This document shows positions 38,783 to 46,831 of a stretch of 64,000 bases of DNA, in pieces. The DNA comes from Nodosilinea sp. WJT8-NPBG4 (GTDB taxonomy: Bacteria > Cyanobacteriota > Cyanobacteriia > Phormidesmidales > Phormidesmidaceae). The stretch's first letter is position 1; every line of letters starts with the position of its first letter. Position numbers and translations under genes: made by a program. Under the pieces are notes generated by a model. The model ran no database searches, was not told the DNA's origin, and saw nothing but the letters and a program-made list of their open reading frames with translations. The stretch is taken from the NCBI GenBank assembly GCA_019359285.1, contig JAHHHQ010000020.1:186001-250000 (forward strand), given 5' to 3'.

Positions 38783-40126
38783 ATGGTTAGACAATGGCGT
38801 TTTGGCCTACTGGGGCTGGGCCTAGCAGTGGCCCTTGGTTTGAGTGGGCTGATGATCAATCGGGCGATCGCCCAGACACCCCAAGAGCACTATCTGGCGG
38901 CCAATGCCGACACTGTGCACTGGGGCTACTTCAGTCAGTCATTGGAGCCGAAGCTCACCGTTAACTCCGGCGACATTGTCACCGTTGAAACTCTCACCCA
39001 CCACGCCAACGACGACGCCTCGCTCATGGTCACAGGCGACCCTGGTGCCGAGAGCGTCTTTGCCTGGACCCCCGAGGGTAAAGGTGTCGATCGCCGCGGT
39101 GCTGGCTCCATTGATCCCGAGGTCTATACCACTGGCGCAGGCGAAGGGGCGGGCGTGCATGTGCTGACCGGGCCCATCTACATTAACGGGGCCGAACCCG
39201 GCGACGTGCTCGAAGTCAAAATCTTAGACGTGGTGCCGCGCCCCAGTGGCAACCCCGAATATCAGGGGCGCACCTTTGGCAGCAACGCCGCGGCCTGGTG
39301 GGGCTTTCACTACAAGGACCTGATCGAAGACCCCAAACCGCGCGAAGTCATCACTATCTATGAGCTAGACGCCACCGAAACCGAAGACTACGCCACCGCC
39401 CTCTACAACTTTCGCTGGATGCCCCAAACCGATCCCTTTGGCGTCGTCCATGAGACGATCGACTACCCCGGCGTGCCCGTTGACCCGGCCACCATCGACA
39501 AAAACTACGAGGTCTTAGAGGGCGTCAAAGTACCGGTTCGCCCTCACTTTGGTTTGATTGGCTTGGCCCCCCGCGAGGCCGACTTTGTCGACTCGGTGCC
39601 CCCCAGCTACTTTGGCGGCAACATCGACAACTGGCGCATTGGCGAAGGGGCCACCATGTATTACCCCATTGCCGTTGAAGGGGCGCTGCTGTCGCTGGGC
39701 GACCCCCACGCCGCCCAAGGTGACTCTGAGCTGTCTGGCACTGCGATCGAAACCTCCCTTACCGGCAAGATTCAGGTCACGGTCCACAAGCAGAGCGACT
39801 TGGCGGGCACCGTGCTCGAAGACCTCTACTACCCCCTACTAGAGAACGACGAAGAGTATGTAGTGCACGGCTTTAGCTACGCCAACTACCTCGAAGAACT
39901 GGGCGATACAGCCCAAAAAGATATCTTTGGCCAGTCATCCATCGACAAGGCCATGCGCGATGCCTTCCACAAAATGCGCCACTTTCTCATGACCACCCAG
40001 GGCATGGGCGAAGACGAAGCGATTAGCCTCATGTCGGTAGCGACCGACTTTGGTGTGACCCAAATTGTCGATGGCAACTGGGGCGTCCACGGCGTGATTA
40101 AAAAGGCGGTGCTGCCGGGTGCCTGA
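38783..40126 (+). CDS. Exported acetamidase/formamidase family protein
   Basis: A 447-residue FmdA/AmdA-type amidase with an N-terminal signal peptide (GLLGLGLAVALGLSGLMINR, cleavage near AIA-QT, residue 30). Family motifs include HWGYFSQSLEPKLTVNSGD, then DVLEVKILDVVPRP, RPHFGLIGLAP and NIDNWRIGEGATMYYPI, with conserved Asp/His residues for metal binding. The reaction is hydrolysis of formamide or acetamide to the acid plus ammonia. Export is unusual compared with the cytoplasmic enzymes of this family and would place the reaction in the periplasm. A TTGAGGAG ribosome-binding site precedes the ATG. It is unrelated in fold to AmiF at 31981. Confidence 0.85.
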   Translation: MVRQWRFGLLGLGLAVALGLSGLMINRAIAQTPQEHYLAANADTVHWGYFSQSLEPKLTVNSGDIVTVETLTHHANDDASLMVTGDPGAESVFAWTPEGKGVDRRGAGSIDPEVYTTGAGEGAGVHVLTGPIYINGAEPGDVLEVKILDVVPRPSGNPEYQGRTFGSNAAAWWGFHYKDLIEDPKPREVITIYELDATETEDYATALYNFRWMPQTDPFGVVHETIDYPGVPVDPATIDKNYEVLEGVKVPVRPHFGLIGLAPREADFVDSVPPSYFGGNIDNWRIGEGATMYYPIAVEGALLSLGDPHAAQGDSELSGTAIETSLTGKIQVTVHKQSDLAGTVLEDLYYPLLENDEEYVVHGFSYANYLEELGDTAQKDIFGQSSIDKAMRDAFHKMRHFLMTTQGMGEDEAISLMSVATDFGVTQIVDGNWGVHGVIKKAVLPGA

Positions 40127-40319
40127 CGGTTCATCTCTCCTAGGGCCAAAGTCCAACTTCTGCTGATAGGGCTTCAAGACAAGCCGTCGTTCGGGCGGAT
40201 GGTGGAGGGGCTAGCGCAGTTATGAGGTAGAGTCGCCTGCCTGACTTGGGCGTGTGGCCTTCAGCTCGCTGCAACTCTCGCTAGAATAAAGGCCACACGA
40301 ATTACGGATTGCTTGTGCT

Positions 40320-40784
40320 ATGAAACGGTTGCTTGTTGCTTTGGTGATGTGTTTAGCGCTGGTGGGGTTTCCGGCCCAGGCCGATGCGCACCAGATTGAA
40401 ACCTTTTACACCCTCGACAATCAGCTAGAGTTTCAGTCGCTGTTTAGCTCGGGCGAACCCTTTGTGGGAGCAACGGTTAGCATTTATGCCCCCAACAACT
40501 CCGACGAGCCCTGGATGGCGACCACCACCGATCGCGAGGGCCGATTCTCCTTCTTGCCCGACGAGTCGATTCCAGGTGATTGGGAAGTCTCGATTGAAGA
40601 CGACACCCAGAGCCACGCCGACTACTGGACCGTGCCCGTGGGCGACAAGGGCATCATCTACGACGGCATCAGCCTCGACTCGACTGAAGATGTGCACTAT
40701 CGCGCCGCCGCTGCGTTCATGCCGCTGGTAATTTCGATTGGTGGAGCGCTGGCTTGGCTAGGGTTTACTCGCCGCCGTCGCTAA
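40320..40784 (+). CDS. Membrane-anchored exported protein with a carboxypeptidase-regulatory-like domain
   Basis: A 154-residue protein with signal peptide (MKRLLVALVMCLALVGFPA, cleavage near ADA-H). The middle beta-sandwich (EPFVGATVSIYAPNNSDEPW, DREGRFSFLPDE, GDWEVSIEDDTQSHADYW) resembles the CbiL/DUF4198 or carboxypeptidase regulatory folds. It ends in a transmembrane helix (MPLVISIGGALAWLGF) and an RRRR tail. The N-terminal HQIETFY and acidic loops would suit metal binding, as in nickel/cobalt uptake helpers, but no transporter is adjacent. It lies 193 bases after the exported amidase on the same strand, possibly in the same regulon. Confidence 0.6.
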   Translation: MKRLLVALVMCLALVGFPAQADAHQIETFYTLDNQLEFQSLFSSGEPFVGATVSIYAPNNSDEPWMATTTDREGRFSFLPDESIPGDWEVSIEDDTQSHADYWTVPVGDKGIIYDGISLDSTEDVHYRAAAAFMPLVISIGGALAWLGFTRRRR

Positions 40785-40813
40785 ACGATTTCCTGAAACA
40801 TGTAGAAACAACG

Positions 40814-40849
40814 GCCTCCGGTATCCCTCAACGTTGGGATGCCGGAGGC
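40814..40849 (+). terminator. Strong GC-rich hairpin after the anchored protein gene
   Basis: GCCTCCGGTATCCC (40814-40827) pairs with GGGATGCCGGAGGC (40836-40849) through 14 bp with one G-U, around an 8-base loop, 30 bases after the stop at 40784. No T-run follows, but stability suggests a terminator or 3'-end stabiliser. Confidence 0.6.
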
Positions 40850-40854
40850 TGTTG

Positions 40855-41191
40855 CTATGGGCCTTTCCTGCTTTCTAAGGTTGCTAACCCTTCCGCCGAG
40901 CCGCTGCCCGTGTTCTTGTTGGAATACGACTATGCGCTGCAGGTCAGCGCCGCCCTGGGTGCTGGCCTCTCCTCTGGCTCTAAGCTGTTGGCCTTCATCG
41001 CCAATAGTGCAGGCCAGGCGGCGCGTAATGGCACCGTGCTCAGCGGTCTGGCTCTCTCTAGCCGCTGGGTCTCTGAGGCCCCTGGCCACACTTACGCTTT
41101 CAACGGCTGGGATGACAGCTTTGCCCTAGCTCTGGCTGGGGGACACCCTCAGCGGAAACCGCGCCTGGCTGAGCGACTTTCACCTAACTAA
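40855..41191 (+). CDS. Possible hypothetical gene or gene fragment
   Basis: After the hairpin one plus-strand frame reads as plausible protein for about 110 codons (PLPVFLLEYDYALQVSAAL, then GSKLLAFIANSAGQAARNG and WVSEAPGHTYAFNGWDDSF) and stops at 41191. The GC-rich third positions look coding. The open frame continues back to 40754 through the hairpin and the previous gene's end, so no real start is evident; no ATG follows the hairpin in frame near its beginning. I do not recognise a family. It may be a truncated gene. Confidence 0.3.
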
Positions 41192-41206
41192 GCGGCGATC
41201 GGCAAA

Positions 41207-41256
41207 AAACCGGGTTTCTGCCAATGAGGATAGCCTCTGACGCAGAAACCCGGTTT
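41207..41256. terminator. 15-bp hairpin with AAACCGGGTTTCTGC arms
   Basis: Arms at 41207-41221 and 41242-41256 are perfect reverse complements with a 20-base loop, flanked by A-tracts and CTTTTTC on the right. It lies between a plus-strand frame and the convergent pentapeptide gene, so it could act both ways. AGAAACCCGGTTTCT is also a familiar dispersed cyanobacterial repeat. Confidence 0.6.
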
Positions 41257-41307
41257 CTTTTTCAAGTATCTCGATGCAGCAAAAGGCAACTTGGCCGGAA
41301 GCGGCCG

Positions 41308-41835
41308 TTAGTGCAGCCCCCACGAGATCCATCGAGAGCTTGCAGCAGCATCGCCAGCATCGGATGATCTGACCCAATTGCCGCTGGTATTATCCAGTTC
41401 GGCTGGGGTGAGATCGGTGTTTTCAACCCAGGCATTGGCTAGTTTGGCGTGGGAGAGATTAGCACCGCTAAGGGCTACCTCGCGCAGAGTTGCGCCCTGG
41501 AGATCGGCCTGTTCTAAATTAGCCGTGCGCAGGTCGCCACAGCTGAGGTCGGCCCCAACTAGGTTGGCCCGCTCTAGGTCAGCCCCGATTAAATTGATGT
41601 GCTTGAGATTGGCCCCACTGAGGTCGGCCCCCACGAGGTCGGCGTCGGTCACGTTAGCCCGCTCTAAGTTGGCCCGTGAGAGGTCGGCCCCGCTGAGGTC
41701 AGCCTGGGATAAATCGGCCCCGCTGAGATCGATGCCACTGAGGGTGGCACCGCGCAGGTCGACCCCATGAAGACGAACGCCTGAAAAGTTGCGATCGCCT
41801 CGGTTGTATTCGTGCAAAAACTGTTGAATATCCAT
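41308..41835 (-). CDS. Pentapeptide-repeat protein
   Basis: The 175-residue protein (ATG 41835) is built from about 20 tandem A(D/N)LXX pentapeptides from residue 10 to about 140 (GADLSQADLSGADLSRANLE). This folds as a right-handed quadrilateral beta-helix. Such proteins are abundant in cyanobacteria; most functions are unknown, with a few acting as DNA mimics on gyrase. There is no signal peptide or transmembrane segment, so it is cytoplasmic. The C-terminal 35 residues leave the repeat pattern and end in a Ser/Trp-rich tail. It is divergent from desA across a 558-bp gap. Confidence 0.85.
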   Translation of the reverse strand: MDIQQFLHEYNRGDRNFSGVRLHGVDLRGATLSGIDLSGADLSQADLSGADLSRANLERANVTDADLVGADLSGANLKHINLIGADLERANLVGADLSCGDLRTANLEQADLQGATLREVALSGANLSHAKLANAWVENTDLTPAELDNTSGNWVRSSDAGDAAASSRWISWGLH

Positions 41836-42393
41836 GGAAGACAGCCTCCACAATTTGGCTAGATCAGCCTTAACGGGCAGTGTCTTGGGTTTGAAGCTTG
41901 CTTATCTTGTCTTGCGCAGCAGGGGGTAGCCTGCCCATTCAGCTGGGGCAGCCGCTTTAGAGTCAGAAAAAAATGGCCAACCGCCATCGTTATCTGCCCA
42001 CTCACACCTCTCAAGAGGCTACCGATCTAAACGCCACTTGCCGTTAAGGGTATCCCTATTGTCAGCTAACGCTTAGGCTTTCGGGGAGCTGATTTATAGA
42101 ATGCAACGGTCCTCTGACAGCAGTCTTGCTAACGCACCCTCAGCCCAATCGCAAGCGGGGCGGAATATGTTATAAATGTTAAGGAATTATAAGCATTCTC
42201 AAGGGCCAATCTTTGCCCCCATTAAGCTGTTTGCGGCGGTTAATCAGAGTTATTGCAGTTTCGGCTTGTTAATATCTCGATTTTGCAATCAAGCTTAGGC
42301 TCTGTTCAGTTCCCTACGGGGTGAACAGATTTTTTTTGGGCAAATACAGTCCAGCTCTGATGTGCGCACCTTAACTTCTGTGGAGACTATTCC
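41836..42393. other. Long divergent intergenic region with a leader terminator before desA
   Basis: No protein gene is supported in this 558-bp gap between the pentapeptide gene and desA. The right half is AT-rich and ends in an intrinsic terminator (42301-42337) facing desA. The stretch may therefore encode the leader RNA of desA or a short independent sRNA. A TTATAAATG at about 42170 could be part of a promoter. Confidence 0.45.
42301..42337 (+). terminator. Intrinsic terminator in the desA leader (possible attenuator)
   Basis: TCTGTTCA (42301-42308) pairs perfectly with TGAACAGA (42322-42329), with an inner CCC/GGG pairing in the loop, followed at once by eight T (42330-42337). There is no upstream gene on this strand to terminate, and the desA start lies 56 bases downstream. 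Attenuation of desA or termination of a small RNA are the two readings. Confidence 0.7.
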
Positions 42394-43434
42394 TTGACTG
42401 CAATTTTTGAGCCTTCCGCCAGAGCTGCGGATGTAACCCCTTACAGCGACCTGACCCTAAAGCAGGTTATTCAAACTATTCCTAAAGCTTATTTTCAAAA
42501 AGACCCGCGCAAAGCCTGGGCTGCCGTAGCGCTCAGCGTAGGGGCCGTAACCCTGAGCTATGTGGCGATCGCCTTTTCCCCCTGGTTCTTGCTGCCGTTT
42601 GCCTGGTTTTTGACCGGCACCGCACTGACCGGCTTTTTTGTAGTGGGCCACGACTGCGGTCACCGCTCCTTTGCTAATCGCCGTTGGGTCAACAACTGGC
42701 TGGGACACATCATGTTTCTGCCGCTAATTTACCCCTTCCACAGCTGGCGGCTGTTGCACGACATTCACCACCGCCACACCAACGATATGGAGATCGACAA
42801 CGCCTGGGCTCCGTGGAGTAAGGAAGAATACTCCGGTGCGGGTGGCTTTTTACAAGTGGTGTATCAGACCATGCGGACCTGGGCATGGTGGCTGGCGTCG
42901 GTGGCCCACTGGGGAGCACTGCACTTTGACTTGCGCAATTTTGAACCCCGCGACCACAGCAAGGTCAAGCGCTCGATCGCGGCGGTAGTGATCTTTGCGC
43001 TGGTTTTCTTTCCCACGCTGTTTTACTTCACCGGCCCCTGGGGCGTCGTAAAGTTTTGGCTCATGCCCTGGCTGGGCTACCACTTCTGGATGAGCACCTT
43101 TACGCTGGTGCACCACACTATCCCTGAGATTCAGTTTCGCTACGGCGACACCTGGAATGAGGTCGAGTCGCAGCTCTCGGGAACGCTGCACTGCGACTAT
43201 CCTAAGTGGATTGAAGTGCTGTGTCACGACATCAACGTCCATGTTCCCCACCATGTTTCAGTAGGGATTCCGTCCTACAACCTGCGGCCTGCCTATGCGG
43301 CGCTGAAGGAAAACTGGGCTCCTCTCATGAAGGAAACCAAATTTTCCTGGGAATTGATGCGGACGATCACTAGCCGCTGTCATATCTATCACCCCGAGCG
43401 GGCCTACGAAACGTTTCGGGAGCTAGGGCACTAG
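42394..43434 (+). CDS. desA: Acyl-lipid fatty acid desaturase, DesA-like (delta-12)
   Basis: A 346-residue membrane di-iron desaturase that introduces a double bond, most likely at delta-12, into membrane-lipid acyl chains using ferredoxin. The three histidine boxes are present: HDCGH, HDIHHRHTN and HVPHH, with hydrophobic pairs between them and the GIPSYNLRPAY C-terminal block typical of DesA. The start is TTG at 42394 with TGGAG about nine bases upstream; no ATG is available nearby. The leader contains a full intrinsic terminator, pointing to regulated expression, perhaps by temperature. A strong terminator follows. Confidence 0.88.
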   Translation: MTAIFEPSARAADVTPYSDLTLKQVIQTIPKAYFQKDPRKAWAAVALSVGAVTLSYVAIAFSPWFLLPFAWFLTGTALTGFFVVGHDCGHRSFANRRWVNNWLGHIMFLPLIYPFHSWRLLHDIHHRHTNDMEIDNAWAPWSKEEYSGAGGFLQVVYQTMRTWAWWLASVAHWGALHFDLRNFEPRDHSKVKRSIAAVVIFALVFFPTLFYFTGPWGVVKFWLMPWLGYHFWMSTFTLVHHTIPEIQFRYGDTWNEVESQLSGTLHCDYPKWIEVLCHDINVHVPHHVSVGIPSYNLRPAYAALKENWAPLMKETKFSWELMRTITSRCHIYHPERAYETFRELGH

Positions 43435-43481
43435 AGAATTGGTGAAAACCAAGTCTATAGGGGCGACTTAGCCCTGTCTCA

Positions 43482-43513
43482 CCGGCTCAGCATTCCTGGG
43501 CCGGTTTTATTTT
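43482..43513 (+). terminator. Intrinsic terminator of desA
   Basis: CCGGCTCAG (43482-43490) pairs with CTGGGCCGG (43496-43504) through 9 bp with one G-U, a 5-base loop, then TTTTATTTT. It is 48 bases after the desA stop. Confidence 0.8.
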
Positions 43514-43608
43514 GGGTAGGGCCAATTGGTAAACTGCGACACCCTAAACGCGCGGGAGGTGCTTGCGATCGCGACAATCGTGGGTAGCATTAGGAGTCTT
43601 GCCAACAT

Positions 43609-45120
43609 TTGACTCCAACCTTAACTCCTCACACCGCTGCACCAACTGCTATGGCCCTGCTGTCTCGCCCGCTGAAAACGTTTTTGACCACTGCTGCTGT
43701 GGTGCTCACGGGGCTGGCTGCGGCCCCCATGGCGCGAGCCCAGCAGTTTGATCAGCAGCCCATTGACCCCAACCTAGCGGTGGCGATCGCCAGCCCGGTG
43801 CGCAACGGGGCCTTCTATAGCCTGATGATTTTGACCCAGGTGCCCAACCAGCGGCAGTGCTGGCAAGAGCAGGGGCAGGCGGGCGGCCCAATCACCGTCG
43901 ATCCGCTGCTGCTGAATTTTGACTTCACCGGAGCCTGCGATCGCAGCACCGACGGCAACGGCTACTCAGTACGCATCAACGGCCAAGACCTGGGGGTGCA
44001 CTACCGCCTAGAGGTTTCGGCCCGGCAGAATGACCTGGTGCTGTTTGCTCGGCCTACACGCGATCGTGCGGCCCCGCCCATTGAAATTGGCCGCACCAAC
44101 GGCCGCACCAACGGATTTCTCAAAATTCAGCTCAACCCCGGCTGGCAGATGACCCGCCGCACCTACAACGGCCAACCCGTCGGCCACATCTATCTTACCC
44201 ACGACGCGCCGCTGGATGTTCGCCTAGCCGCTGGGGCCACCCCACCCCTGAGCCAGACCCCTAATACGCCGCCTGTTGGCCGTCCCACCACGCCGCCCAT
44301 GACATCGCCACCGCCGCCCAGCACAGTGGCTACTGGCAACTACTTTCGCGTGGTGGTGCCGATCACTGGGCCTAACACCCTGCAACAGGTGCGGGCTGTT
44401 GAGCCCGAAGCCTTTCGCACCACCGCTGACGGCCAGGAGGTAGTGCAGGTGGGGGTGTTTCGCGATCGCCAGCGGGCCGACGAAGTCTACAACGCCTTAG
44501 TCGCCGCCAGCCTGCCCGCCAAAATTCTGGGGGCCTCAGCCCCAGCGGTAGCCTCTACGCCCACCCTGCCGCCGATTCCCCAAGGGTCGTTGGTGGTGGT
44601 GATTGACCCCGGCCACGGCGGGCGCGACCCCGGTGCCGTGGGCATCGGCGGCCTGCAAGAAAAGCAGATCAACACCGCCATCTCCAACCGGGTGCAGCAG
44701 CAGCTCCAGGCGGCGGGCATTACGGTGCTGATGACCCGCAGCAGCGATGTCTTTGTTGATCTAGACGCCCGCGCCCAGTACGCCAACCGGGCCGGAGCTA
44801 GCGTGTTCGTGAGTATCCACGCCAACGCCATTAGCATGAGCCGCCCTGAGGTCAATGGGTTAGAGACCTACTACTTCTCCAGCGGTGAGCGGCTGGCCCG
44901 CAGCATTCACAGCGCGGTGCTGCAAAATGTCAGCATGCGCGATCGCGGCGTGCGCCAAGCCCGCTTCTACGTGCTGCGCTACACCACCATGCCCTCGGTG
45001 CTGGTGGAAACCGGCTTTGTTACCGGAGCCGAAGACGCCGCCCGCTTCCGCGACCCCGCCGCCGTGAATCGGATTGCCGACAGCGTCGCCCGAGGCATTT
45101 TGAACTACCTAGGTCGGTAA
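43609..45120 (+). CDS. N-acetylmuramoyl-L-alanine amidase with DUF3747 domain
   Basis: A 503-residue cell-wall hydrolase cleaving the amide between MurNAc and the peptide. Signal peptide near the N-terminus (FLTTAAVVLTGLAAAPMARA-Q). Residues about 45-165 form a DUF3747 domain; a Pro/Thr linker follows; residues about 240-310 resemble a SPOR-like segment (VQVGVFRDRQRADEVYNAL). The C-terminal amidase_3 domain has VVVIDPGHGGRDPGA (zinc His), E in GGLQEK, SIHANAIS (zinc His) and VLVETGFV (catalytic Glu). Start TTG at 43609 has TAGGAG upstream; ATG at 43651 is the alternative. It converges with the Uma2 gene, only 13 bases away. Confidence 0.85.
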   Translation: MTPTLTPHTAAPTAMALLSRPLKTFLTTAAVVLTGLAAAPMARAQQFDQQPIDPNLAVAIASPVRNGAFYSLMILTQVPNQRQCWQEQGQAGGPITVDPLLLNFDFTGACDRSTDGNGYSVRINGQDLGVHYRLEVSARQNDLVLFARPTRDRAAPPIEIGRTNGRTNGFLKIQLNPGWQMTRRTYNGQPVGHIYLTHDAPLDVRLAAGATPPLSQTPNTPPVGRPTTPPMTSPPPPSTVATGNYFRVVVPITGPNTLQQVRAVEPEAFRTTADGQEVVQVGVFRDRQRADEVYNALVAASLPAKILGASAPAVASTPTLPPIPQGSLVVVIDPGHGGRDPGAVGIGGLQEKQINTAISNRVQQQLQAAGITVLMTRSSDVFVDLDARAQYANRAGASVFVSIHANAISMSRPEVNGLETYYFSSGERLARSIHSAVLQNVSMRDRGVRQARFYVLRYTTMPSVLVETGFVTGAEDAARFRDPAAVNRIADSVARGILNYLGR

Positions 45121-45133
45121 TAGACGGTGAAAG

Positions 45134-45784
45134 CTAATTGGCCTTAGAAACAAACTGCCGGACTGCTTTGACCACGGTTATATCAGTTCCGGTTTCTCGT
45201 AGCGCAACCCATGCTTGCAGCTGCTCCACCGATACTACGGAGAAGGCCAAACTGCTCTCCAATTCACGGATTTGCTCGCCACGCAAGTCTAAAATCTTGA
45301 CCTTACCGTTGCTGTAAAGCCAGAGTTCGGGTACCCCAAGCGCCTGGTAAATGACCAATTTCTGATTCGACGCACTGGCAATATCTACTTCCACCGCCAG
45401 GTCTGGCGACAAATTTGGCGGAATTTCAGGATTCAACCCCTGCACTAACCCGGCATTCTGAATAAAAAAGCAGCTATCGGGTTCAATCCCTTTGTCTAAG
45501 TCCTCGCGGTTCCAGGTCGTTGAACCAAGATCCACAATTTCTAACCCCAGTTCTTCCGCTAAGGCAAAGATAATTTTGCTCAGCAGCCGATTGACAATCT
45601 CATGGAGTTTACTGGGCATCCGAATCTCCAAGCTGCCATCGCTGTAGGCCAACCGAGTGGCCCGATCCTCGCCTAGCTCTGCTAGAAAAAGCTGGTAGTG
45701 CTGCCAAGTCAACCCTGAAACAGTCATAGCGCTGCCGGGAGACAGCACAATTTGACTCAGGGGAGTGGCCAAGGCAACAGACAT
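45134..45784 (-). CDS. Uma2 family (DUF820) restriction-endonuclease-like protein
   Basis: A 216-residue protein of the PD-(D/E)XK-like Uma2 family, very abundant in cyanobacteria. Family motifs: LTWQHYQLFLAELGEDRATRLAY (trimmed: YQLFLAELGEDRATRLAY), DGSLEIRMPS, IEPDSCFF and PDLAVEVDIASAS, with the acidic cluster and the paired Gln-Lys further on (NQKLVIYQALGVPELW). Members are predicted nucleases of unclear target, often found singly rather than in a restriction system. ATG at 45784 is preferred. It shares no obvious operon with the cold-shock protein gene upstream, 90 bases away. Confidence 0.85.
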   Translation of the reverse strand: MSVALATPLSQIVLSPGSAMTVSGLTWQHYQLFLAELGEDRATRLAYSDGSLEIRMPSKLHEIVNRLLSKIIFALAEELGLEIVDLGSTTWNREDLDKGIEPDSCFFIQNAGLVQGLNPEIPPNLSPDLAVEVDIASASNQKLVIYQALGVPELWLYSNGKVKILDLRGEQIRELESSLAFSVVSVEQLQAWVALRETGTDITVVKAVRQFVSKAN

Positions 45785-45875
45785 GGGCAAATAACCGCAC
45801 GGCAATGTCAGGATGATAACAAGGCCACCACAAGACTGGCGGCCTTTTGCTCTCTAGGAAACCAGCAAGGTATGG

Positions 45876-46697
45876 CTATCGCGGTGCTCTACGCCAGCCC
45901 GCAGCGATCGCCTCCGCCTCGGTGCAAAACCACCGTTCTCCCTTGTCGAGATGAATTTCTGTCCCCTCATAATCTTCCATGCCGGGAATGTGGTAGAGCT
46001 TATTGCCGCTTGAAATTGAAATATTGCCTTTGACCATGCAGGTGGGCTCTGTAACGGCTTCAACAGGCGAGATCGGAGTTGTAGGCTTGGGCTGCGCAGC
46101 GGGTGGTGGCGGAGTCGTAGTCCTGGGTTGCGCAACGGCTGGGGGTGGGGTCACAGCATTAGGCTTCGCAGCGGATGAAGACGGAGTTGTAGGCTTGGGT
46201 TGCGCAACGGGCGAGGGTGGAGTCGTAGTATTGGGCTGCGCAGCTGGTGAGGGCGGAATACTCGCAACCGGCGACAGCAAGAAGGTTCTATGGATAAGCG
46301 GTACGGCGAATAGGGCAACAGTAGTGAGGCCTAAAATACCGACAAGAGCTCCGAGCCAGCCTGCTTGTTTGGGTTGATGCCTAGCGGTCCGAGGGCGGGT
46401 CGTTGTTGGGCTAGATCTAGCGGTTTGGAGGCGAGTAGTCGTTGGGCTGGATTTAGGGGTTTGTAGTGGGCTGGGCAAAATGCCTTGAATAGAGGCTTTG
46501 GCAGCACGTACCTTGCCGTCAGGTTGAGTGACTTTCTCGTATAGGATCGTATCTCCGACCTGTGGACGGCGACAGTCTCTCGGCAGAGCACTGATGTGTA
46601 AGAAAACCTCTTTACCACCGCCTTCAGGTTTAATGAAGCCAAAGCCTCTGTCATCCTTCCAAGAAGTCAGTTGCCCTCTATGGGAAACAGGTGCCAT
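45876..46697 (-). CDS. Cold-shock domain - membrane helix - sunset domain fusion protein
   Basis: A 273-residue fusion. Residues 1-70 are a cold-shock domain with RNP1 DRGFGFI (16-22) and RNP2 VFLHIS (31-36), a nucleic-acid binding fold. A basic Thr/Pro linker leads to one transmembrane helix (about 113-137). Then comes a Pro/Thr/Ala-rich stretch (about 150-215) made of 12-residue repeats encoded by five 36-bp DNA repeats, and a C-terminal sunset domain (CMVKGNIS, GNKLYHIPG, GERWFC, EAIAAGW; 220-273). With the cold-shock domain cytoplasmic, the sunset domain would lie outside. It could link RNA or DNA to the membrane; the function is unknown. Confidence 0.8.
   Translation of the reverse strand: MAPVSHRGQLTSWKDDRGFGFIKPEGGGKEVFLHISALPRDCRRPQVGDTILYEKVTQPDGKVRAAKASIQGILPSPLQTPKSSPTTTRLQTARSSPTTTRPRTARHQPKQAGWLGALVGILGLTTVALFAVPLIHRTFLLSPVASIPPSPAAQPNTTTPPSPVAQPKPTTPSSSAAKPNAVTPPPAVAQPRTTTPPPPAAQPKPTTPISPVEAVTEPTCMVKGNISISSGNKLYHIPGMEDYEGTEIHLDKGERWFCTEAEAIAAGWRRAPR
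46075..46254 (-). repeat. Five tandem 36-bp repeats inside the cold-shock/sunset gene
   Basis: The plus strand shows five consecutive 36-base units, each beginning GGAGTYGTAG or a variant and containing a TGCGCARC core. They encode a 12-residue Pro/Thr/Ala/Gln-rich period. Units 1 and 4, and units 2 and 5, are the closest pairs, suggesting duplication of a larger block. Tandem repeats like this often vary in copy number. Confidence 0.85.
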
Positions 46698-46831
46698 GCA
46701 ATCGCCTCTGGATTACCACTCTGTAGGGTTCCCTAAGTGGACGATCGCACTGACAGCCCTAGATAAGTTGAACTGTAGCGCTCAACCCACAGCTCCCGTC
46801 TGATTTCGGTGCTTTGTTGAACTTAGGTAGG

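Noticed and set aside
46075..46254. 36-bp periodic repeat as a CRISPR array
   Set aside because: The units are contiguous with no spacers and encode an in-frame linker.
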